This document shows, in pieces, positions 39,800 to 52,495 of a stretch of 64,000 nucleotides of DNA; positions within the stretch are counted from its first letter, which is position 1, and every line of letters starts with the position of its first letter. The stretch is from the NCBI RefSeq assembly GCF_000011745.1, contig NC_007292.1, positions 558,001 to 622,000 on the forward strand, written 5' to 3'. The position numbers and the translations under genes were made by a program. The DNA comes from Candidatus Blochmanniella pennsylvanica str. BPEN (GTDB lineage Bacteria; Pseudomonadota; Gammaproteobacteria; Enterobacterales; Enterobacteriaceae). Below the pieces are notes generated by a model. It did not search any database, was not told the DNA's origin, and saw only the letters and a list, made by a program, of their open reading frames with translations.

Positions 39800-41686
39800 T
39801 TACAGACGATCATAAATTAATATCATGATTAATATCATAATTGCCCCTATATTCATCGATACTATATACCAATTAAGCTTACCATTTTCACTACATATCA
39901 AACCATTCTTAAGCCAACATAATAACGATACGATAACATTCACGATTACATCAACTGGATCAGAATAAGATAATTTTTTTGTTATAAATAAATATGGCTT
40001 TATAAATATCAATTTGTAAAGCCAATCAAATCCCCATCCATAATAACATAACAATACTATGTATCGTTCTATTACTTCTGTTACACGAGGTCTAATAATC
40101 TCTCCTGTAATCCTGCTCGAAGAGTCCATCCAAAAAATTGACGCCAACCAAATACCGAACGTTACTAAAAGTCCCGATATTATTTCAAGATATATTTGCC
40201 CATAATTATACACCTCACTAACGTTAGTAATTATAGTATCTGTTAACAAAGGTAATTTGATCCACCCACCAATAAACGTCGATAACAATAACAATAAGAT
40301 TAAAGGTAAATTTTGAGTGATTTTATTACATACACGTGGCTCTATTTTTTTCTCACCATGAAACACAACAAAAATCATTCGGAACGTATAAATAGGTGTT
40401 AAAAACATTCCTATTACTCCAGATAACAAGAAAAAATAATCATGATTAGCTAATGTTTTTAACATGATCATTTCTTTTGAATAAAATCCAGCAGTAATTA
40501 TAGGTACTCCAGATAAAGATGCCCCACCTATTAAAAAACAAATGTAAATTAAAGGTATAAATTTATATAACCCTCCCATCTTAAAAATATTTTGTTCATA
40601 TCTACAAGAGTAGATTAATGAACCTGCAGATAAAAACAACAACGCTTTAAAAAAAGCATGTGTTACTAAATGAAACATAGCTGCATCCCAATGTCGGCCT
40701 CCGAGTGCTAAAAACATATATCCTATTTGACTTATAGTAGAATATGCTAAAATTTTTTTAATATTGCTTTGAAATAACGCTGAACAACTAAATAAAATCA
40801 CAGTTAATGAACCAATAATACCGGTCAAGTATAAAATACTTGGAGTCATTAAAAAAAAATTATTCATACGAATTATTAAATACACCCCAGAAGTAACCAT
40901 AGTAGCTGCGTGAATCAATGCAGACACTGGGGTTGGACCAACCATAGCACTGGTTAACCAATTTTGTAAGGGTAACTGAGCTGATTTACCTATTGCTCCA
41001 ATAAGTAACATAAAAGATATCCATGTGATATCATTAAAAATATGACATGATGAACATTTTAGTTCCAACGTTAGTAATTTACTAAAACTCAAGGTATGAT
41101 ATTGATCATAAATCATGAATAACGCACACACCAAACATATGTCCCCAGAACGAGTAATAATAAATGCTTTTAAAGCTGCTATTCCATTCTTAGCATCAGA
41201 ATAGTAAAATCCAATTAATAAATAACTACACAGTCCTACGCCTTCCCATCCAAAATACATCAATAACAAATTATCTGAAAGCACTAAAAGCACCATATTT
41301 GCCATAAATAAATTAGTGTAAGCAAAAAAACGAGAATATCCTTCGCATCCACTCATATACCAAGTGGCATATAAATGAATGATAAACCCAACACCAATAA
41401 TTACTGATAACATGATTAAGGATAACCCATCTAATCTAAGTGCTACAGTAATACATAAGGCATTAATAGTAAACCAGGTCCAAAGTTCCTGCACAAACAC
41501 AAAATTAACATCATTACTAAAATTACAATAAAAATTAAATATGATGTATATAGTAACCAACGCTGATGCACTTATCGTGCCTACTCCTATTATAGAAGAA
41601 GTATTTTCTGACCATTTTCCTTGAGAAATAGCTAACGTAATGAATCCTAATAACGGGAAAAGTATAGTTAAAAAAAGTAAATTCAT
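39800..41686 (-). CDS. nuoL: NADH-quinone oxidoreductase subunit L
   Basis: Largest antiporter-like subunit, with the long lateral helix that runs along the membrane arm. 628 residues (E. coli 613). Conserved [59 protein letters not shown] and [19 protein letters not shown]. The lateral helix and last membrane segment are at the C-terminus. The start overlaps the nuoK stop by 4 bases (ATGA). Confidence 0.97.
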   Translation of the reverse strand: MNLLFLTILFPLLGFITLAISQGKWSENTSSIIGVGTISASALVTIYIIFNFYCNFSNDVNFVFVQELWTWFTINALCITVALRLDGLSLIMLSVIIGVGFIIHLYATWYMSGCEGYSRFFAYTNLFMANMVLLVLSDNLLLMYFGWEGVGLCSYLLIGFYYSDAKNGIAALKAFIITRSGDICLVCALFMIYDQYHTLSFSKLLTLELKCSSCHIFNDITWISFMLLIGAIGKSAQLPLQNWLTSAMVGPTPVSALIHAATMVTSGVYLIIRMNNFFLMTPSILYLTGIIGSLTVILFSCSALFQSNIKKILAYSTISQIGYMFLALGGRHWDAAMFHLVTHAFFKALLFLSAGSLIYSCRYEQNIFKMGGLYKFIPLIYICFLIGGASLSGVPIITAGFYSKEMIMLKTLANHDYFFLLSGVIGMFLTPIYTFRMIFVVFHGEKKIEPRVCNKITQNLPLILLLLLSTFIGGWIKLPLLTDTIITNVSEVYNYGQIYLEIISGLLVTFGIWLASIFWMDSSSRITGEIIRPRVTEVIERYIVLLCYYGWGFDWLYKLIFIKPYLFITKKLSYSDPVDVIVNVIVSLLCWLKNGLICSENGKLNWYIVSMNIGAIMILIMILIYDRL

Positions 41687-41985
41687 CCACGCATCTCACT
41701 AATATTATCAATATGCAATGTATGATAACGACGATATAATTGAAGTAATAATGCTAAAGAAACTGCAGATTCAGAAGCAGATAAAGTAATTACTAAAATA
41801 TACATAATCTGACCATCTGATTGCCCTAAAAAAGATCCTACTATCACAAATGCTGAAGCAGCAGCGTTAATCATAATTTCTAGACCTAACAATATAAACA
41901 ATAAATCACGTCTTACTATTATAGCTATTAAACCTAATATAAATAAAATTATAGATAAACTAAAAGCATGCGATAAAGGAATCAT
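41683..41985 (-). CDS. nuoK: NADH-quinone oxidoreductase subunit K
   Basis: Small three-helix membrane subunit of complex I, 100 residues as in E. coli. The two conserved membrane glutamates are in [19 protein letters not shown] and [15 protein letters not shown]. Overlaps nuoJ and nuoL by 4 bases each, so translation is coupled. Confidence 0.96.
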   Translation of the reverse strand: MIPLSHAFSLSIILFILGLIAIIVRRDLLFILLGLEIMINAAASAFVIVGSFLGQSDGQIMYILVITLSASESAVSLALLLQLYRRYHTLHIDNISEMRG

Positions 41986-42533
41986 ATTTTATATTTTTTT
42001 AATTGAGTAGAATCAATACAATCATCAGATAATGTATTATTTTGAGACAAATGAAACACAGAAATCAACGCACCTAATAATAAAAATGATGCTAGCTCTA
42101 CCGTTAATATATATGGCCCAAATAATGCAACACCAACTTGTTTTGAGTCTATTATTGAGTTATTTACATTTATAAAATCATCTTTTAACACAAAGGATAT
42201 GTACAATAAAACTGCAAACAAAATACCTACCAACAACGCAGAACCACAACATAATATGGGGTTTAAAAATCTACTTTCCTTTTGTATACCAAATATAATA
42301 TTTTTCGTATTAAGCATCATTATCGCAAATACGAATAAAATCATGATAGCTCCTGCATAAACAATAATTTCCAAAGCAGCAGCAAAAGATGCTCCTAAAG
42401 AAAAAAAATTGCATGATATAGATAAAAATGAAACTATTAAGTATAATAAAGCACGCATTGGATTATAATGCAGTATTACACATATCGTAGACAATATTGC
42501 TGTGATTCCAGAAATATAAAATAGCGCCGTCAT
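41982..42533 (-). CDS. nuoJ: NADH-quinone oxidoreductase subunit J
   Basis: Five-helix membrane subunit of complex I. 183 residues (E. coli 184). The helix-3 region [20 protein letters not shown] with the pi-bulge is well conserved; also [16 protein letters not shown] and [16 protein letters not shown]. The C-terminal tail is diverged. Overlaps nuoK by 4 bases and is preceded by nuoI at 33 bases. Confidence 0.95.
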   Translation of the reverse strand: MTALFYISGITAILSTICVILHYNPMRALLYLIVSFLSISCNFFSLGASFAAALEIIVYAGAIMILFVFAIMMLNTKNIIFGIQKESRFLNPILCCGSALLVGILFAVLLYISFVLKDDFINVNNSIIDSKQVGVALFGPYILTVELASFLLLGALISVFHLSQNNTLSDDCIDSTQLKKYKI

Positions 42534-42566
42534 ACCACACTCCTCTCATTAACCATCACTTCAAAA

Positions 42567-43112
42567 TTAGGGCAATATGTTTTTAACATTTATAGGCTTT
42601 GATTCTTTTATCGCGTCCCCCTTTTTTTTATCTAATATTTCCTTACCAGAAAATTGATAAAAATCATACTCTAAATATTTTCCAGGACCCGATATTAATA
42701 AATCAGACTTTTCATACACTAAATCATGTCTTTTAAAATCACTCATTTCAAAATCTGGAGTTAATTGAATAGCTGCTGTTGGGCATGCCTCTTCACACAT
42801 ACCACAAAAAATACATCTAGAAAAATTGATTCTAAAAAATTTTGGATACCACCGACCATCTGTAGATTCTCCTTTTTTCAAAGAAATACACCCTACTGGA
42901 CAAGCTACAGCGCATAAATTACAAGCTACACAACGTTCTCGACCTGAAGAGTCTCGAGTCAATACGATACGACCACGATATCTAGGTGATGGAATATACG
43001 GAACTTCAGGATACATCCGAGTTTCACGTTTACTAAATGCTTGCATTCCTATCATCCAAATACTACGTAATATAGAACCAATATCTATAAAAACCTTTTT
43101 TAACTTCATCAT
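42567..43112 (-). CDS. nuoI: NADH-quinone oxidoreductase subunit I
   Basis: Peripheral-arm subunit with two [4Fe-4S] clusters (N6a and N6b). 181 residues (E. coli 180). Both ferredoxin motifs are present: [16 protein letters not shown] (about 61-76) and [16 protein letters not shown]. Starts with two adjacent ATG codons (43112 and 43109). 24 bases after nuoH. Confidence 0.97.
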   Translation of the reverse strand: MMKLKKVFIDIGSILRSIWMIGMQAFSKRETRMYPEVPYIPSPRYRGRIVLTRDSSGRERCVACNLCAVACPVGCISLKKGESTDGRWYPKFFRINFSRCIFCGMCEEACPTAAIQLTPDFEMSDFKRHDLVYEKSDLLISGPGKYLEYDFYQFSGKEILDKKKGDAIKESKPINVKNILP

Positions 43113-43136
43113 AATATATTTAACCTATATTAATAA

Positions 43137-44108
43137 TTATAATAAAATAACAACAGCAGTACTTAATAAATTAAACAACGTCATTGGTAAACAAATTTTC
43201 CAACCTATCAACATAACTTGATCATAACGTGGACGTGGTAAGGCCGCACGTATCAATATAAACACTATCAACAATAAAAAAGTTTTAGTAATAAACAAAA
43301 TCATAGGAGGAAACCAAGGTCCTTGCCACCCCCCAAAAAATAGTGTTACAATGAATGAAGCAATGACAATCATATTGATATATCCAGAAATAAAAAATAA
43401 ACTAAATTTAATACCGGAATATTCAATATGATAACCATCTGCCAACTCTTGTTCTGATTCTGGTTGATCAAATGGATGTCTATGACACAAAGCCATGCCA
43501 GCTAAAAAAAAAGTAATAAATCCTACAAACTGAGGAATTACATTCCACAGATATAACTGATCTTCAACTATAATTTTTAAATTAAACGATCCAGATTTAG
43601 CAACTACACCCATTATAGATAAACCTAAAAACACCTCATAACTAAGAGTTTGCGCTGCAGCACGCACAGCTCCAATTAAAGCATATTTATTGTTACTTGC
43701 CCAACCCGCAAGCAACACTGAATAAACCGTCAATCCTGACATCATAAGAAAGAATAATATACCAATATTACAATCCCATATTATCCATGTAGGCGTAAAA
43801 GGAATAATCAATATACTCATTAATGATGAAATAAAAGCTATCACTGGGGCCAAAACAAATACAATACGATCAGAAAATGGAGGGATCCAATCCTCCTTGA
43901 ACATAACTTTAATTAAATCAGCGCATAATTGTAATGAACCATGCCAACCTACTCTATTAGGACCATAACGATTTTGAAACAACGCCAATAATCTGCGTTC
44001 TAAAAAACTCATGTATGCACCACAAGCGACTACCACTAACAAAATAATTACCGCATGAAAAATTTCGGAAACACAATGTTTCGTAACAATTTCTGACGAA
44101 CCAAACAT
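43137..44108 (-). CDS. nuoH: NADH-quinone oxidoreductase subunit H
   Basis: Membrane subunit at the junction with the peripheral arm; forms much of the quinone chamber. About 323 residues (E. coli 325), eight membrane segments. Conserved [51 protein letters not shown] (charged loop) and [10 protein letters not shown]. The open frame has a GTG at 44111 overlapping the nuoG stop as GTGA; the ATG at 44108 (TGATG with the stop) is equally likely, and I use it. Confidence 0.96.
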
Positions 44109-46867
44109 CACAATAATACTCCTTGAACATCTTGTGCATACATACCAGATAAAAATAAAGGAATATCTGGAAAACCTAAAGGTAATCCAATATGGCCTGT
44201 AGGTAAATTACTACTAAATTTGATCGGTAAGCATAAAATTTGCTCAGCACATGTAAATTTAAGCAACATATTTTTTTGTATTTTTAGTTGCAACGCATCT
44301 AATTGATTGATCATTGCATAAGGATTTGGCATACAATCTTGAATACACTTGGATCGCTGAGAGGTTTCTTCACTGCCAAATAAATGCCAATAAGGTACTA
44401 TCAACCACCGATCAATATTTTTCATAATTTTAAAAGATTGAGGAATCATATTAAACCAATTCAATGTCGCACCATTGTCAGAATGTAATACACGTATTCC
44501 CGGATTACCAGAATGCAAATTCCCACCTACTTTATCTTGAAATTTATTCCATGCTTGCGGAGAATTCCATCCCGGAGCCCATGCAAACGCCACTTGTTTA
44601 TGAAAAGATTGAACATTATGATTACCTTCCATAGAAAAAGAAAACATCGTATCATCATCTTGTGATATACAGGGTTCGTGTACATCAACATTAGCATATA
44701 TCGCTGTACGTCCACTATAACGATGCGGTGCACGAGCTAATTTTTGTCCATATATACGAAAAGATGCGTCCGGAGATGTCTGTTTAATTCCAATTAATTT
44801 TGGAAAATAATAAACAATAGCATCTATAATCTGATCAATATGCAAATTTTTTTTTCTAATATAATTTATATAGCAATCATGTATCAAATATAACCATCTC
44901 CAACTTTCTAAAATAACTGTATTTTTTTCATAACTTTGTGGCTTATATAAGCGAAAAAACCTTTGTGCACGCCCTTCGTAATTAATCACAGTACCATCGC
45001 TTTCAACAAAACTAGAAACTGGTAAAACTAAATTTGCCTTCTTTTGAATCAGAGTATATTGATGATCTAATACAATTAAATAATTAACCTTGTTTAAAGC
45101 AACATCAACTTGATTTGCCTGTGCATGACGATATAAATCACTTTCTAAGACAATTAAACCAACGGATGAAGTATTAGTACTACAAATATCTATAAGAGCA
45201 GCATCGAGACTTTTTTTACCTAACATTACCAAACCTATGCTATTTACTTCTCCTACGATAAAAGTAATTCCAACCTCACTCCCTCGATTTTTTAAAGCAC
45301 GAGCAATATTTGCCGCTGCAGCAATTAACTCTTTACTACCTGCACTACTTCCTGAAATAATTAATGGCTTGTGCGCTTCCATTAATTTTTGTACAACTAT
45401 ATCTAATTTCTCATTCAGTTTAGAATCAAAATCTTTAACCTCGGGAGCAGTATGATCTAACACGTGAGCAATAGCAAAACCAAACCGTGCTTGATTCTGT
45501 ACTGAATCATAATATGTTAATATAGCAACATCGTCTAATTTAGTCTTGTCAACCCCAGTTATCAATATATTATTTTTAATACCTTGAGCGTTATTTATAA
45601 TAGCCGCTGATTGCCAATCAAAAATTCCTTGAGCCTCTGCGTCTTTACGAGCTTTCCCTTTAACTGCCTGACGTATCGACAGTGCTACTCGTGCTCCAGT
45701 TTGAGTTAAATCCTCTCCTAATATTAATACTGTATCATAACTTTCCACTTCATGTAACGACGGAACTTGAATACCACTATTACACAGTATTTCAATTATT
45801 AATAATAATCGCTCTTGTTCAAGATTATTAATCCCATTATAAAAATTATCTGGTCCTACCAATTTTAATAAAGAAAAATTGCTTTCCATACTGGCGCGAG
45901 AAGATCCAATACCAATTATCCTGTTACAATTATATTTTAATCCATTAGTAGCCTCTTGTATTGCTTGTCTTTCATTCAACACAACCCAATTATCACCTTG
46001 CTTATTTGATGGAACTTTAGGTCTATTATCAATATTAACGTAGTCACATCCAAATCGACCACGATCACACAAAAAATAACCATTAATATTGCCATTATAG
46101 CGATTTTCAACACGACACAACTTTCCGTAACGCTCACCTACAATAATATTACATCCAACGCTACATTGTTGACAGATACTCGGCGCAAAAATCATATCCC
46201 ATTTACGGGTATAATTTTGTGTCTGTGTCTTATCAGTAAACACTCCAGTAGGGCATATCTCTATTAAATTTCCAGAAAACTCACTTCGTAACATACCATC
46301 CTGTACTCGTCCAAAATAAATGTTATCATGTACCCCGAATACCCCTAAATCATCACCGCCGGCGTAATCATTATAATAACGTATGCAACGATAACAAGTA
46401 ATACACCTATTCATTTCATGCCCAATAAACGGTCCCAAATATTGATTATAATGTGTACGCTTATTAAACCTATAACGACGATATGTTTGTCCAACCATTG
46501 CTGTCATATCTTGAAGATGACAATTACCTCCTTCCTCGCATATTGGACAATCATGAGGATGATTAATCATTAACAACTCCAATATATTTTTTCTAAATTC
46601 TTCTACCTCATCATCAAAAATAATAATAGAACTACCATCTGATACTGGTGTCATGCAAGACATCACCAAATGACTTTTTGTATCTTTTATTGTGTTACTA
46701 AAATATTGTTGTTTTACTGCGCATTGCCTGCACGCTCCAACACTACCCAAAGCAGGATGCCAACAAAAATAAGGAATATCGAATCCAAGAGACAAACATG
46801 TTTCCAGTATATTTTTTGAATCTTCCACTGTATACTTTTTCCCTTCTATATAAATAGAAATCATCAT
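44108..46867 (-). CDS. nuoG: NADH-quinone oxidoreductase subunit G
   Basis: Largest peripheral subunit of complex I, a relic molybdopterin oxidoreductase fold with several iron-sulphur clusters. 919 residues (E. coli ~908). N-terminal [2Fe-2S] site ([18 protein letters not shown]), the His/Cys cluster [16 protein letters not shown], the 4Fe pair motif [12 protein letters not shown] and [11 protein letters not shown], and the N7-type cluster [10 protein letters not shown]. The C-terminal half is more divergent, as expected. Overlaps the start of nuoH. Confidence 0.96.
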
Positions 46868-46938
46868 TTTAATATACCAATTTTATATTTTTTGGTGCCT
46901 GAAAAAGTTTAAAAATCATCAATGTATATTATTTATGT

Positions 46939-46956
46939 TAATCATATAAATGATTA
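46939..46956. repeat. Small hairpin in the nuoF-nuoG gap
   Basis: TAATCAT / ATGATTA stem with a 4-base loop in the 116-base gap between nuoF and nuoG, the widest gap inside the nuo operon. Could be a weak attenuator or an RNA-processing site; AT-rich, so doubtful. Confidence 0.3.
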
Positions 46957-46983
46957 TATTTATTTTTTTTGATAAAAAGTTTT

Positions 46984-48315
46984 TTAATTAATTTGCACAC
47001 AAATAATACGATTCGGTTCCTGTTTATAAAATTCATGAATACCCAATTCAAATTCATTTTTAAAATATTTTAAAGCACTTTTCAAAGGTTCTATAGCTCC
47101 TGGGGCGTGAGCGCAAAAAGTCCTTCCAGGTCCGAGTACACAACACAATTTCTCTAATAATTCTATGTCTCCAGGTCTGCCGTCTTTATTTTCCAAAGAA
47201 ATCAACAATTTTACTATCCACGGTAACCCATCTCTACAAGGAGTACACCAACCACAAGATTCTCTTGAAAAAAACTCTTCTAAATTACGCACTAAAGACA
47301 CCATATTTACAGTATTATCTATCGCTATTGCCATACCAGTTCCAAATCTACTACCAGAAATAGCAATTTTATCAAAATCCATAGGTGTATCTAAATGATC
47401 TGTAGTTAAAAAATCTGTACTTACACCCCCAGGTTGCCATGCTTTTAAACTAAAACCAGGACACATGCCTCGAGAATAATCTTCTAAAATTTCTCTAGCA
47501 GTCGTACCAAAAGGTAGCTCCCAAACCCCTGGGTTTTTAACTCGACCAGAAAATCCCATTAATTTTGTACCTGAATCATTACTTTTTTTAGAAGAAATAT
47601 TCCGATACCAAGTGGTCCCATGCTCAATAATTCCTGGAATATTGCATAACGTCTCAACATTATTGACACATGTAGGTTTTCCCCACAATCCTACATGACT
47701 TGGAAAAGGTGGTTTAGCACGCGGCACTGCTCGACGCCCTTCTAAAGCGTTAATCAACGCTGTTTCTTCTCCACAAATATATCTTCCAGCTCCTGTATGC
47801 AAGAATAACTCAAAATTAAACTCACTATTCAATATGTTTTTACCAATCAATCCAATTGATTTAATCTCGGCTATAGCACGAGTTAAATATTTCGCAACGA
47901 TTATGTATTCATATCTCAAAAAAATATACGCTCGTGACGCTCCTAAAGCATAACTTGAAATTAATATACCTTCTAATAATAAATGAGGCAATCGTTCCAT
48001 TAAAAATCGATCTTTATAAGTTCCTGGCTCCATTTCGTCTGCATTACACACTAAATAACGAGAGCAGACTGACTTACTTTGAGACATCATAGACCATTTT
48101 ATTCCAGTAAAAAAACCCCCACCTCCACGACCTCTTAAACCTGAATTTCTAACTAATTCAATAATCTCTTCTGGAGACATTTGAGTAATTGCTTTATACG
48201 CAGCTCGATACCCATTTTTAGATTTATATTCATGCAACCATACTGGTTGTTTATCGTCACGCATTCTCCATGTAAGTGGATTATTTTCTGCACTAACATC
48301 ATAAGTATTGCTCAT
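46984..48315 (-). CDS. nuoF: NADH-quinone oxidoreductase subunit F
   Basis: NADH- and FMN-binding subunit with one [4Fe-4S] cluster. Conserved [17 protein letters not shown] (NADH site), [38 protein letters not shown] (FMN) and [15 protein letters not shown] (cluster N3). The longest open frame starts at 48420, but that would overlap nuoE by 109 bases; the ATG at 48315 overlaps the nuoE stop as ATGA and gives about 443 residues, matching E. coli (445) from [16 protein letters not shown] on. Confidence 0.97.
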   Translation of the reverse strand: MSNTYDVSAENNPLTWRMRDDKQPVWLHEYKSKNGYRAAYKAITQMSPEEIIELVRNSGLRGRGGGGFFTGIKWSMMSQSKSVCSRYLVCNADEMEPGTYKDRFLMERLPHLLLEGILISSYALGASRAYIFLRYEYIIVAKYLTRAIAEIKSIGLIGKNILNSEFNFELFLHTGAGRYICGEETALINALEGRRAVPRAKPPFPSHVGLWGKPTCVNNVETLCNIPGIIEHGTTWYRNISSKKSNDSGTKLMGFSGRVKNPGVWELPFGTTAREILEDYSRGMCPGFSLKAWQPGGVSTDFLTTDHLDTPMDFDKIAISGSRFGTGMAIAIDNTVNMVSLVRNLEEFFSRESCGWCTPCRDGLPWIVKLLISLENKDGRPGDIELLEKLCCVLGPGRTFCAHAPGAIEPLKSALKYFKNEFELGIHEFYKQEPNRIICVQIN

Positions 48316-48833
48316 AAATACTGTCCTAACAATTTTGTAATTGTTTCCGGAACTATATAAGGATAAATATCTTTGTCTATCATAATGACTGGAGCTTTGT
48401 CGCAAATACCTAAACAACAAGTAGGCAATAAGGTAAAGCGATTATCTGAAGTTGTGCTACCCACTGTAATATTCAACAGATATGTTAAAGTGTTTTTGAT
48501 TTTTTCACACCCAACCAAGTAGCATACCGCGCTATCACAATACCTAATGATATGACGACCTACCGGTTGACGAAAAATTTGATTATAAAATGTTGCGACA
48601 CCTTCTAGATCAGCGGCAGAAATACATAATATTTTAGCAATCAATATAATTGCTTCATCTGGTACCCACCCATGATTTTTTTGAATAATTTTTAACGCTT
48701 CAATAGAAACCGCGCGCATATCTTCATAATGTGTACATTCTTCTTGAATAGCATTACATTCTTCTTGACTTAATTGAAAAAAACCATTACTAGTTAAACT
48801 AGTGGACATATCATTAATTTTAATATTACTCAT
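48312..48833 (-). CDS. nuoE: NADH-quinone oxidoreductase subunit E
   Basis: Thioredoxin-fold subunit carrying [2Fe-2S] cluster N1a. 173 residues (E. coli 166). Cluster cysteines in [16 protein letters not shown] and [33 protein letters not shown] and [18 protein letters not shown] also match. GGAG stands before the ATG. Overlaps nuoF by 4 bases. Confidence 0.97.
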   Translation of the reverse strand: MSNIKINDMSTSLTSNGFFQLSQEECNAIQEECTHYEDMRAVSIEALKIIQKNHGWVPDEAIILIAKILCISAADLEGVATFYNQIFRQPVGRHIIRYCDSAVCYLVGCEKIKNTLTYLLNITVGSTTSDNRFTLLPTCCLGICDKAPVIMIDKDIYPYIVPETITKLLGQYL

Positions 48834-48846
48834 ATTTCTCCATTTA

Positions 48847-50625
48847 TTAACGATCTACATCAGACATAACAAAATCAATACTACCTAAATACACAATTAA
48901 ATCAGATATTAAACTACCACGAATAACATGTGGAATCTGCTGTAGATGAGGAAAACTAGGAGTACGAATACGAGTACGATAACTCATAGTATTCCCATCA
49001 CTAATTAAATAATAACTATTAATACCTTTTGTGGCTTCAATCATTTGAAAGGACTCATTAGCCGGAATAACAGGACCCCATGATACTTGCAGAAAATGAG
49101 TAATAAGAGTCTCTATATGTTGTAGGGCGTATTCTTTCATAGGAGGAGTTGCTAAAGGGTGATCTGATTTAAATGGGCCTATTGGCATGTTCTGCAAACA
49201 TTGTTCCAAAATACGTACACTTTGATATATTTCTTCTACTTTTAACATTACTCGGCTGTAAGAATCGCTGATTCCATTTCCTATTGGTACATCGAAATCA
49301 AAATTTTCATATCCAGAATAAGGACGTGACTTACGTATATCAAATTCAATGCCGGTAGCACGCAATCCTGCTCCAGTTACTCCCCAATCTAATGCATCCT
49401 TGGCATTATATGCGCCAATGCCACACGCTCGTTTTTTAAATATACTGTTTTCTAATGTTGATTTAACATAAAAAGAAACGCGATGTGGAATCCAGTCAAG
49501 ACATTTTCTCAATAAACACTCCCAACCTCTAGGCAAATCATGAGCAACCCCTCCAATACGAAACCATGCAGGATGCATACGAGATCCGGTAATTGATTCA
49601 ATAACATCATAAATCTTCTGTCTGTCAGTGAACGCTAAAAAAACTGGAGACATAGCACCTACATCTTGTAAATAAGTACTAATATACAACAAATGGCTAT
49701 TAATTCTAAATAATTCAGACAACATAATGCGGATCACTTTTACTCTATCCGGTACTGTAATTCCAGCAAGTTTTTCAACAGCTAAAATATAGGGCATTTC
49801 ATTGACACAGCCCCCTAAATATTCAATGCGATCAGTATAAGGAATGTAACTATGCCAAGTTTGTCGTTCTCCCATTTTTTCAGCACCTCGATGATGATAA
49901 CCAATATCTGGAACACAATCTATAATTTCTTCTCCATTTAATTGTAAAATAATACGAAATACTCCATGCACTGAAGGATGATTAGGTCCTAAATTAAGAA
50001 ACATAAAATTTTCATGTTTACTATGTTTATGCATGCCCCATTCTTCGGGTTTAAATAATAATCCTTCCATTGCCAAATCTTCCTTTTGTTTCGTAAGAAT
50101 AAAAGGATTAAATTCTGTAGCACGAGCTGGATATTCTTTGCGTAACGGATATCCATTCCAGTTTTTTGGCATAATTATACGCGTTAAATTAGGATGCTTA
50201 TTAAAATGAATTCCAAACATTTCCCACGTTTCCCGTTCATACCAATTCGCATTTGCAAACACAGACACTACTGTGTCTATGTATAGAGATTGCTCTAGCA
50301 AAGGAACTTTTATTATTATATCATCATTACGTAATATGGAAATTAAATGATAAAACACTGTAAAATCTGATTCTGGCAATCCTTCGCGATGTATGCGCAA
50401 CCTTTCATCTATGCCATGCAAATCATATAACATAATATACGGTTTTGATGTTGTTTTTAAAAATGTCAACACCGGGATTACCATCTCACGTTTAATCCAA
50501 ATTATTAAAATTCCAGTATGAGTAGGTTGTAGCACAAAATCTACAGAACTGAATACGGAGAATAAATCATCTAATATCGGGTAAATATTTTTAACTAAAG
50601 AAACACCTGTAGAATCATTACACAT
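48847..50625 (-). CDS. nuoC: NADH-quinone oxidoreductase fused subunit C/D
   Basis: Fused NuoC and NuoD, as in enterobacteria (nuoCD). The NuoC part (1-190) has [36 protein letters not shown] and [13 protein letters not shown]. The NuoD part (from ~205) has [20 protein letters not shown] (quinone-site His), [20 protein letters not shown] and [19 protein letters not shown], and ends [11 protein letters not shown]. The open frame starts with TTG at 50637; I prefer the ATG at 50625 (592 residues), though neither has a strong ribosome-binding site. Confidence 0.96.
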   Translation of the reverse strand: MCNDSTGVSLVKNIYPILDDLFSVFSSVDFVLQPTHTGILIIWIKREMVIPVLTFLKTTSKPYIMLYDLHGIDERLRIHREGLPESDFTVFYHLISILRNDDIIIKVPLLEQSLYIDTVVSVFANANWYERETWEMFGIHFNKHPNLTRIIMPKNWNGYPLRKEYPARATEFNPFILTKQKEDLAMEGLLFKPEEWGMHKHSKHENFMFLNLGPNHPSVHGVFRIILQLNGEEIIDCVPDIGYHHRGAEKMGERQTWHSYIPYTDRIEYLGGCVNEMPYILAVEKLAGITVPDRVKVIRIMLSELFRINSHLLYISTYLQDVGAMSPVFLAFTDRQKIYDVIESITGSRMHPAWFRIGGVAHDLPRGWECLLRKCLDWIPHRVSFYVKSTLENSIFKKRACGIGAYNAKDALDWGVTGAGLRATGIEFDIRKSRPYSGYENFDFDVPIGNGISDSYSRVMLKVEEIYQSVRILEQCLQNMPIGPFKSDHPLATPPMKEYALQHIETLITHFLQVSWGPVIPANESFQMIEATKGINSYYLISDGNTMSYRTRIRTPSFPHLQQIPHVIRGSLISDLIVYLGSIDFVMSDVDR

Positions 50626-50674
50626 AATATCTACCAACTAATGACAATTATCACAAAAATTCTTAAAATCTTGA

Positions 50675-51385
50675 TTATGCCTCACCGTTTTGTTTTGAAT
50701 ATATATTAAGTTCATCATCTGGAGAAGATAAAACAGTTTCTGCTATGCGAGTATTACGTTTACGTTGACGCTCTGACTCCATATTTTTTCTATATATCCC
50801 TTGATCTCCCAACACCCAAGAAAGTGGACGTCGTTCTTCATTAATAGACTTTTTTAATAATAACAACCCCTGAATATACGCTTCAGGCCTAGGTGGGCAT
50901 CCAGGGATATAGAGGTCCACAGGAAGAAATTTATCTACTCCTTGCACCACAGAATAAATATCATACATACCTCCAGAATTCGCGCAAGCCCCCATAGAGA
51001 TCACCCACTTAGGCTCTAACATTTGATCATATAATCGTTGTATTACTGGCACCATTTTAAGAAACGGAGTGCCCGCTATAACCATAAAATCCGCTTGACG
51101 AGGAGAGGCGCGTAATACTTCTGAACCAAACCGTGCGACATCATGTATTGCAGTGAACGCGGTAGTCATTTCAACATAACAACAGGATAATCCAAAATTA
51201 TAAGGCCATAAAGAATTGCCTCGCCCCCAATTAACAATTTTATGTAAAAAAGCACTTAATTTTCCAAAAAAAACATTCCGCTGAATATTCTTTTCTAACG
51301 GATCTGTCACAATCTTCTTTTCTTGAAGAGGATATTGCTCATCTTCACTATTATCTGTTCGAGCTGTCGTTAAAGTATATTTCAT
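50675..51385 (-). CDS. nuoB: NADH-quinone oxidoreductase subunit B
   Basis: Holds terminal cluster N2 that passes electrons to ubiquinone. 236 residues (E. coli 220). Ligands in [15 protein letters not shown] (double Cys), [14 protein letters not shown] and [19 protein letters not shown]. The N-terminus is somewhat longer than usual. AGG precedes the ATG. Ends 49 bases before nuoCD. Confidence 0.97.
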   Translation of the reverse strand: MKYTLTTARTDNSEDEQYPLQEKKIVTDPLEKNIQRNVFFGKLSAFLHKIVNWGRGNSLWPYNFGLSCCYVEMTTAFTAIHDVARFGSEVLRASPRQADFMVIAGTPFLKMVPVIQRLYDQMLEPKWVISMGACANSGGMYDIYSVVQGVDKFLPVDLYIPGCPPRPEAYIQGLLLLKKSINEERRPLSWVLGDQGIYRKNMESERQRKRNTRIAETVLSSPDDELNIYSKQNGEA

Positions 51386-51390
51386 ATCTG

Positions 51391-51831
51391 CTACCTTTTA
51401 TTACTTTTTTTTAAATATCTCGAAGTATCAATATCAAAAAAATCTACACAATGGACATGTCGCGATGATTGTTCTATCCAATCAAACATACCAATTCGTA
51501 TCAAATATATTAAACTTACTAATAAAATAAAAATAAAAATAAAGATCTCACTAAACCCTATCCAACCTACATCTCGTACAGATATAGCCCAAGCATACAC
51601 ATATATTCCTTCTACATCAAAAATTACAAAAAACATCGCAATTAAGTAAAATTTAACAGAGAATTGTATTCTAGCATTCCCTATAGATTTAATTCCCGAT
51701 TCAAATGGCACATTTTTAGAACGTGAACTTGAACATCCTCCCAGAAAATATCCACAAGACAACATAAAAACACATAAAAATAAGATACCAACTATAAATG
51801 CTATTAAACCCCAATGATAAATATCACACAA
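51391..51831 (-). CDS. nuoA: NADH-quinone oxidoreductase subunit A
   Basis: First gene of the operon; three-helix membrane subunit of complex I. 146 residues (E. coli 147). Conserved [20 protein letters not shown] and [20 protein letters not shown] (membrane Asp/Glu). The start codon is TTG at 51831 with AGG about 8 bases upstream; no ATG occurs in frame before residue 23, so TTG is well supported. Five bases separate it from nuoB. Confidence 0.95.
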   Translation of the reverse strand: MCDIYHWGLIAFIVGILFLCVFMLSCGYFLGGCSSSRSKNVPFESGIKSIGNARIQFSVKFYLIAMFFVIFDVEGIYVYAWAISVRDVGWIGFSEIFIFIFILLVSLIYLIRIGMFDWIEQSSRHVHCVDFFDIDTSRYLKKSNKR

Positions 51832-52495
51832 ATTATATACCTGCTTTTTTTATTATTAAACACTACATTTACATCAAATTATAATTTTAACTACTATAAA
51901 ACATAAACATTCAAATTTTTACTATCACGTTTCATTAAAAATGCACTCATGCCGACGTACTTAATAATTTATTTCATGAATCTATAAAACTATTTACCAT
52001 AGCCATTTTAATTTAGTACAAGTTAAAATTAAAAAATGATAAAAAACCCCACACATACTGCATTATACAACACAGTTGACAATATGATTCTGTATACTAT
52101 ATAGTAATCAGTGTGTTCTTGCACAGAATATATATTATATATAACATATATAATATATATTACAGCGATCATGAGTATAAAATCTAAATTAAATTAACTA
52201 AAATTCAGAATACTATTGATAATATTCTCTCAAAAATGCAATTTCCAAATAAATAATCACAAAATATAGAAAAAATTTATCTAAATTTATTTAATTAATT
52301 TGCGTTAAATTTTTTAACACATACAATTTTATACAACTAAAACATCTAACAACCTAAGATCCTTAGTTTTTAATTTTCTATTTTCTACTTATATTAATAT
52401 TAAATAATTAATGTAAACTATTTAATAACAAAAATATCAAAGACCATCATATTCCTAACACTGATCAGAATATACACAAAAATATAAATTTATAA
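51832..52495. other. Spacer nuoA-folC
   Basis: 664 bases with no protein gene. Must contain the nuo promoter (minus strand), which I cannot single out. On the plus strand, a promoter-like pair (52076-52105), a 15-bp AT-only hairpin AATATATATTATATA (52127-52161) and a weak terminator-like hairpin with T-run (52354-52371) follow one another; see the separate entry. Confidence 0.5.
52076..52372 (+). ncRNA. Possible small RNA transcription unit between nuoA and folC
   Basis: TTGACA (52076-52081) and TATAGT (52100-52105), spaced 18 bases, form the best promoter match I noticed in a spacer, and point away from nuoA. About 250 bases later CTAAG-ATC-CTTAG is followed by TTTTTAATTTTC (52354-52377). 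Between them is an AT-only hairpin at 52127-52161. No open frame fits. The stem is only 5 bp, and chance is a serious alternative. Confidence 0.2.

Noticed and set aside
48316-48420. N-terminal extension of nuoF in the longest frame
   Set aside because: It would overlap nuoE by 109 bases and has no match in NuoF proteins; the ATG at 48315 gives the standard ATGA overlap.
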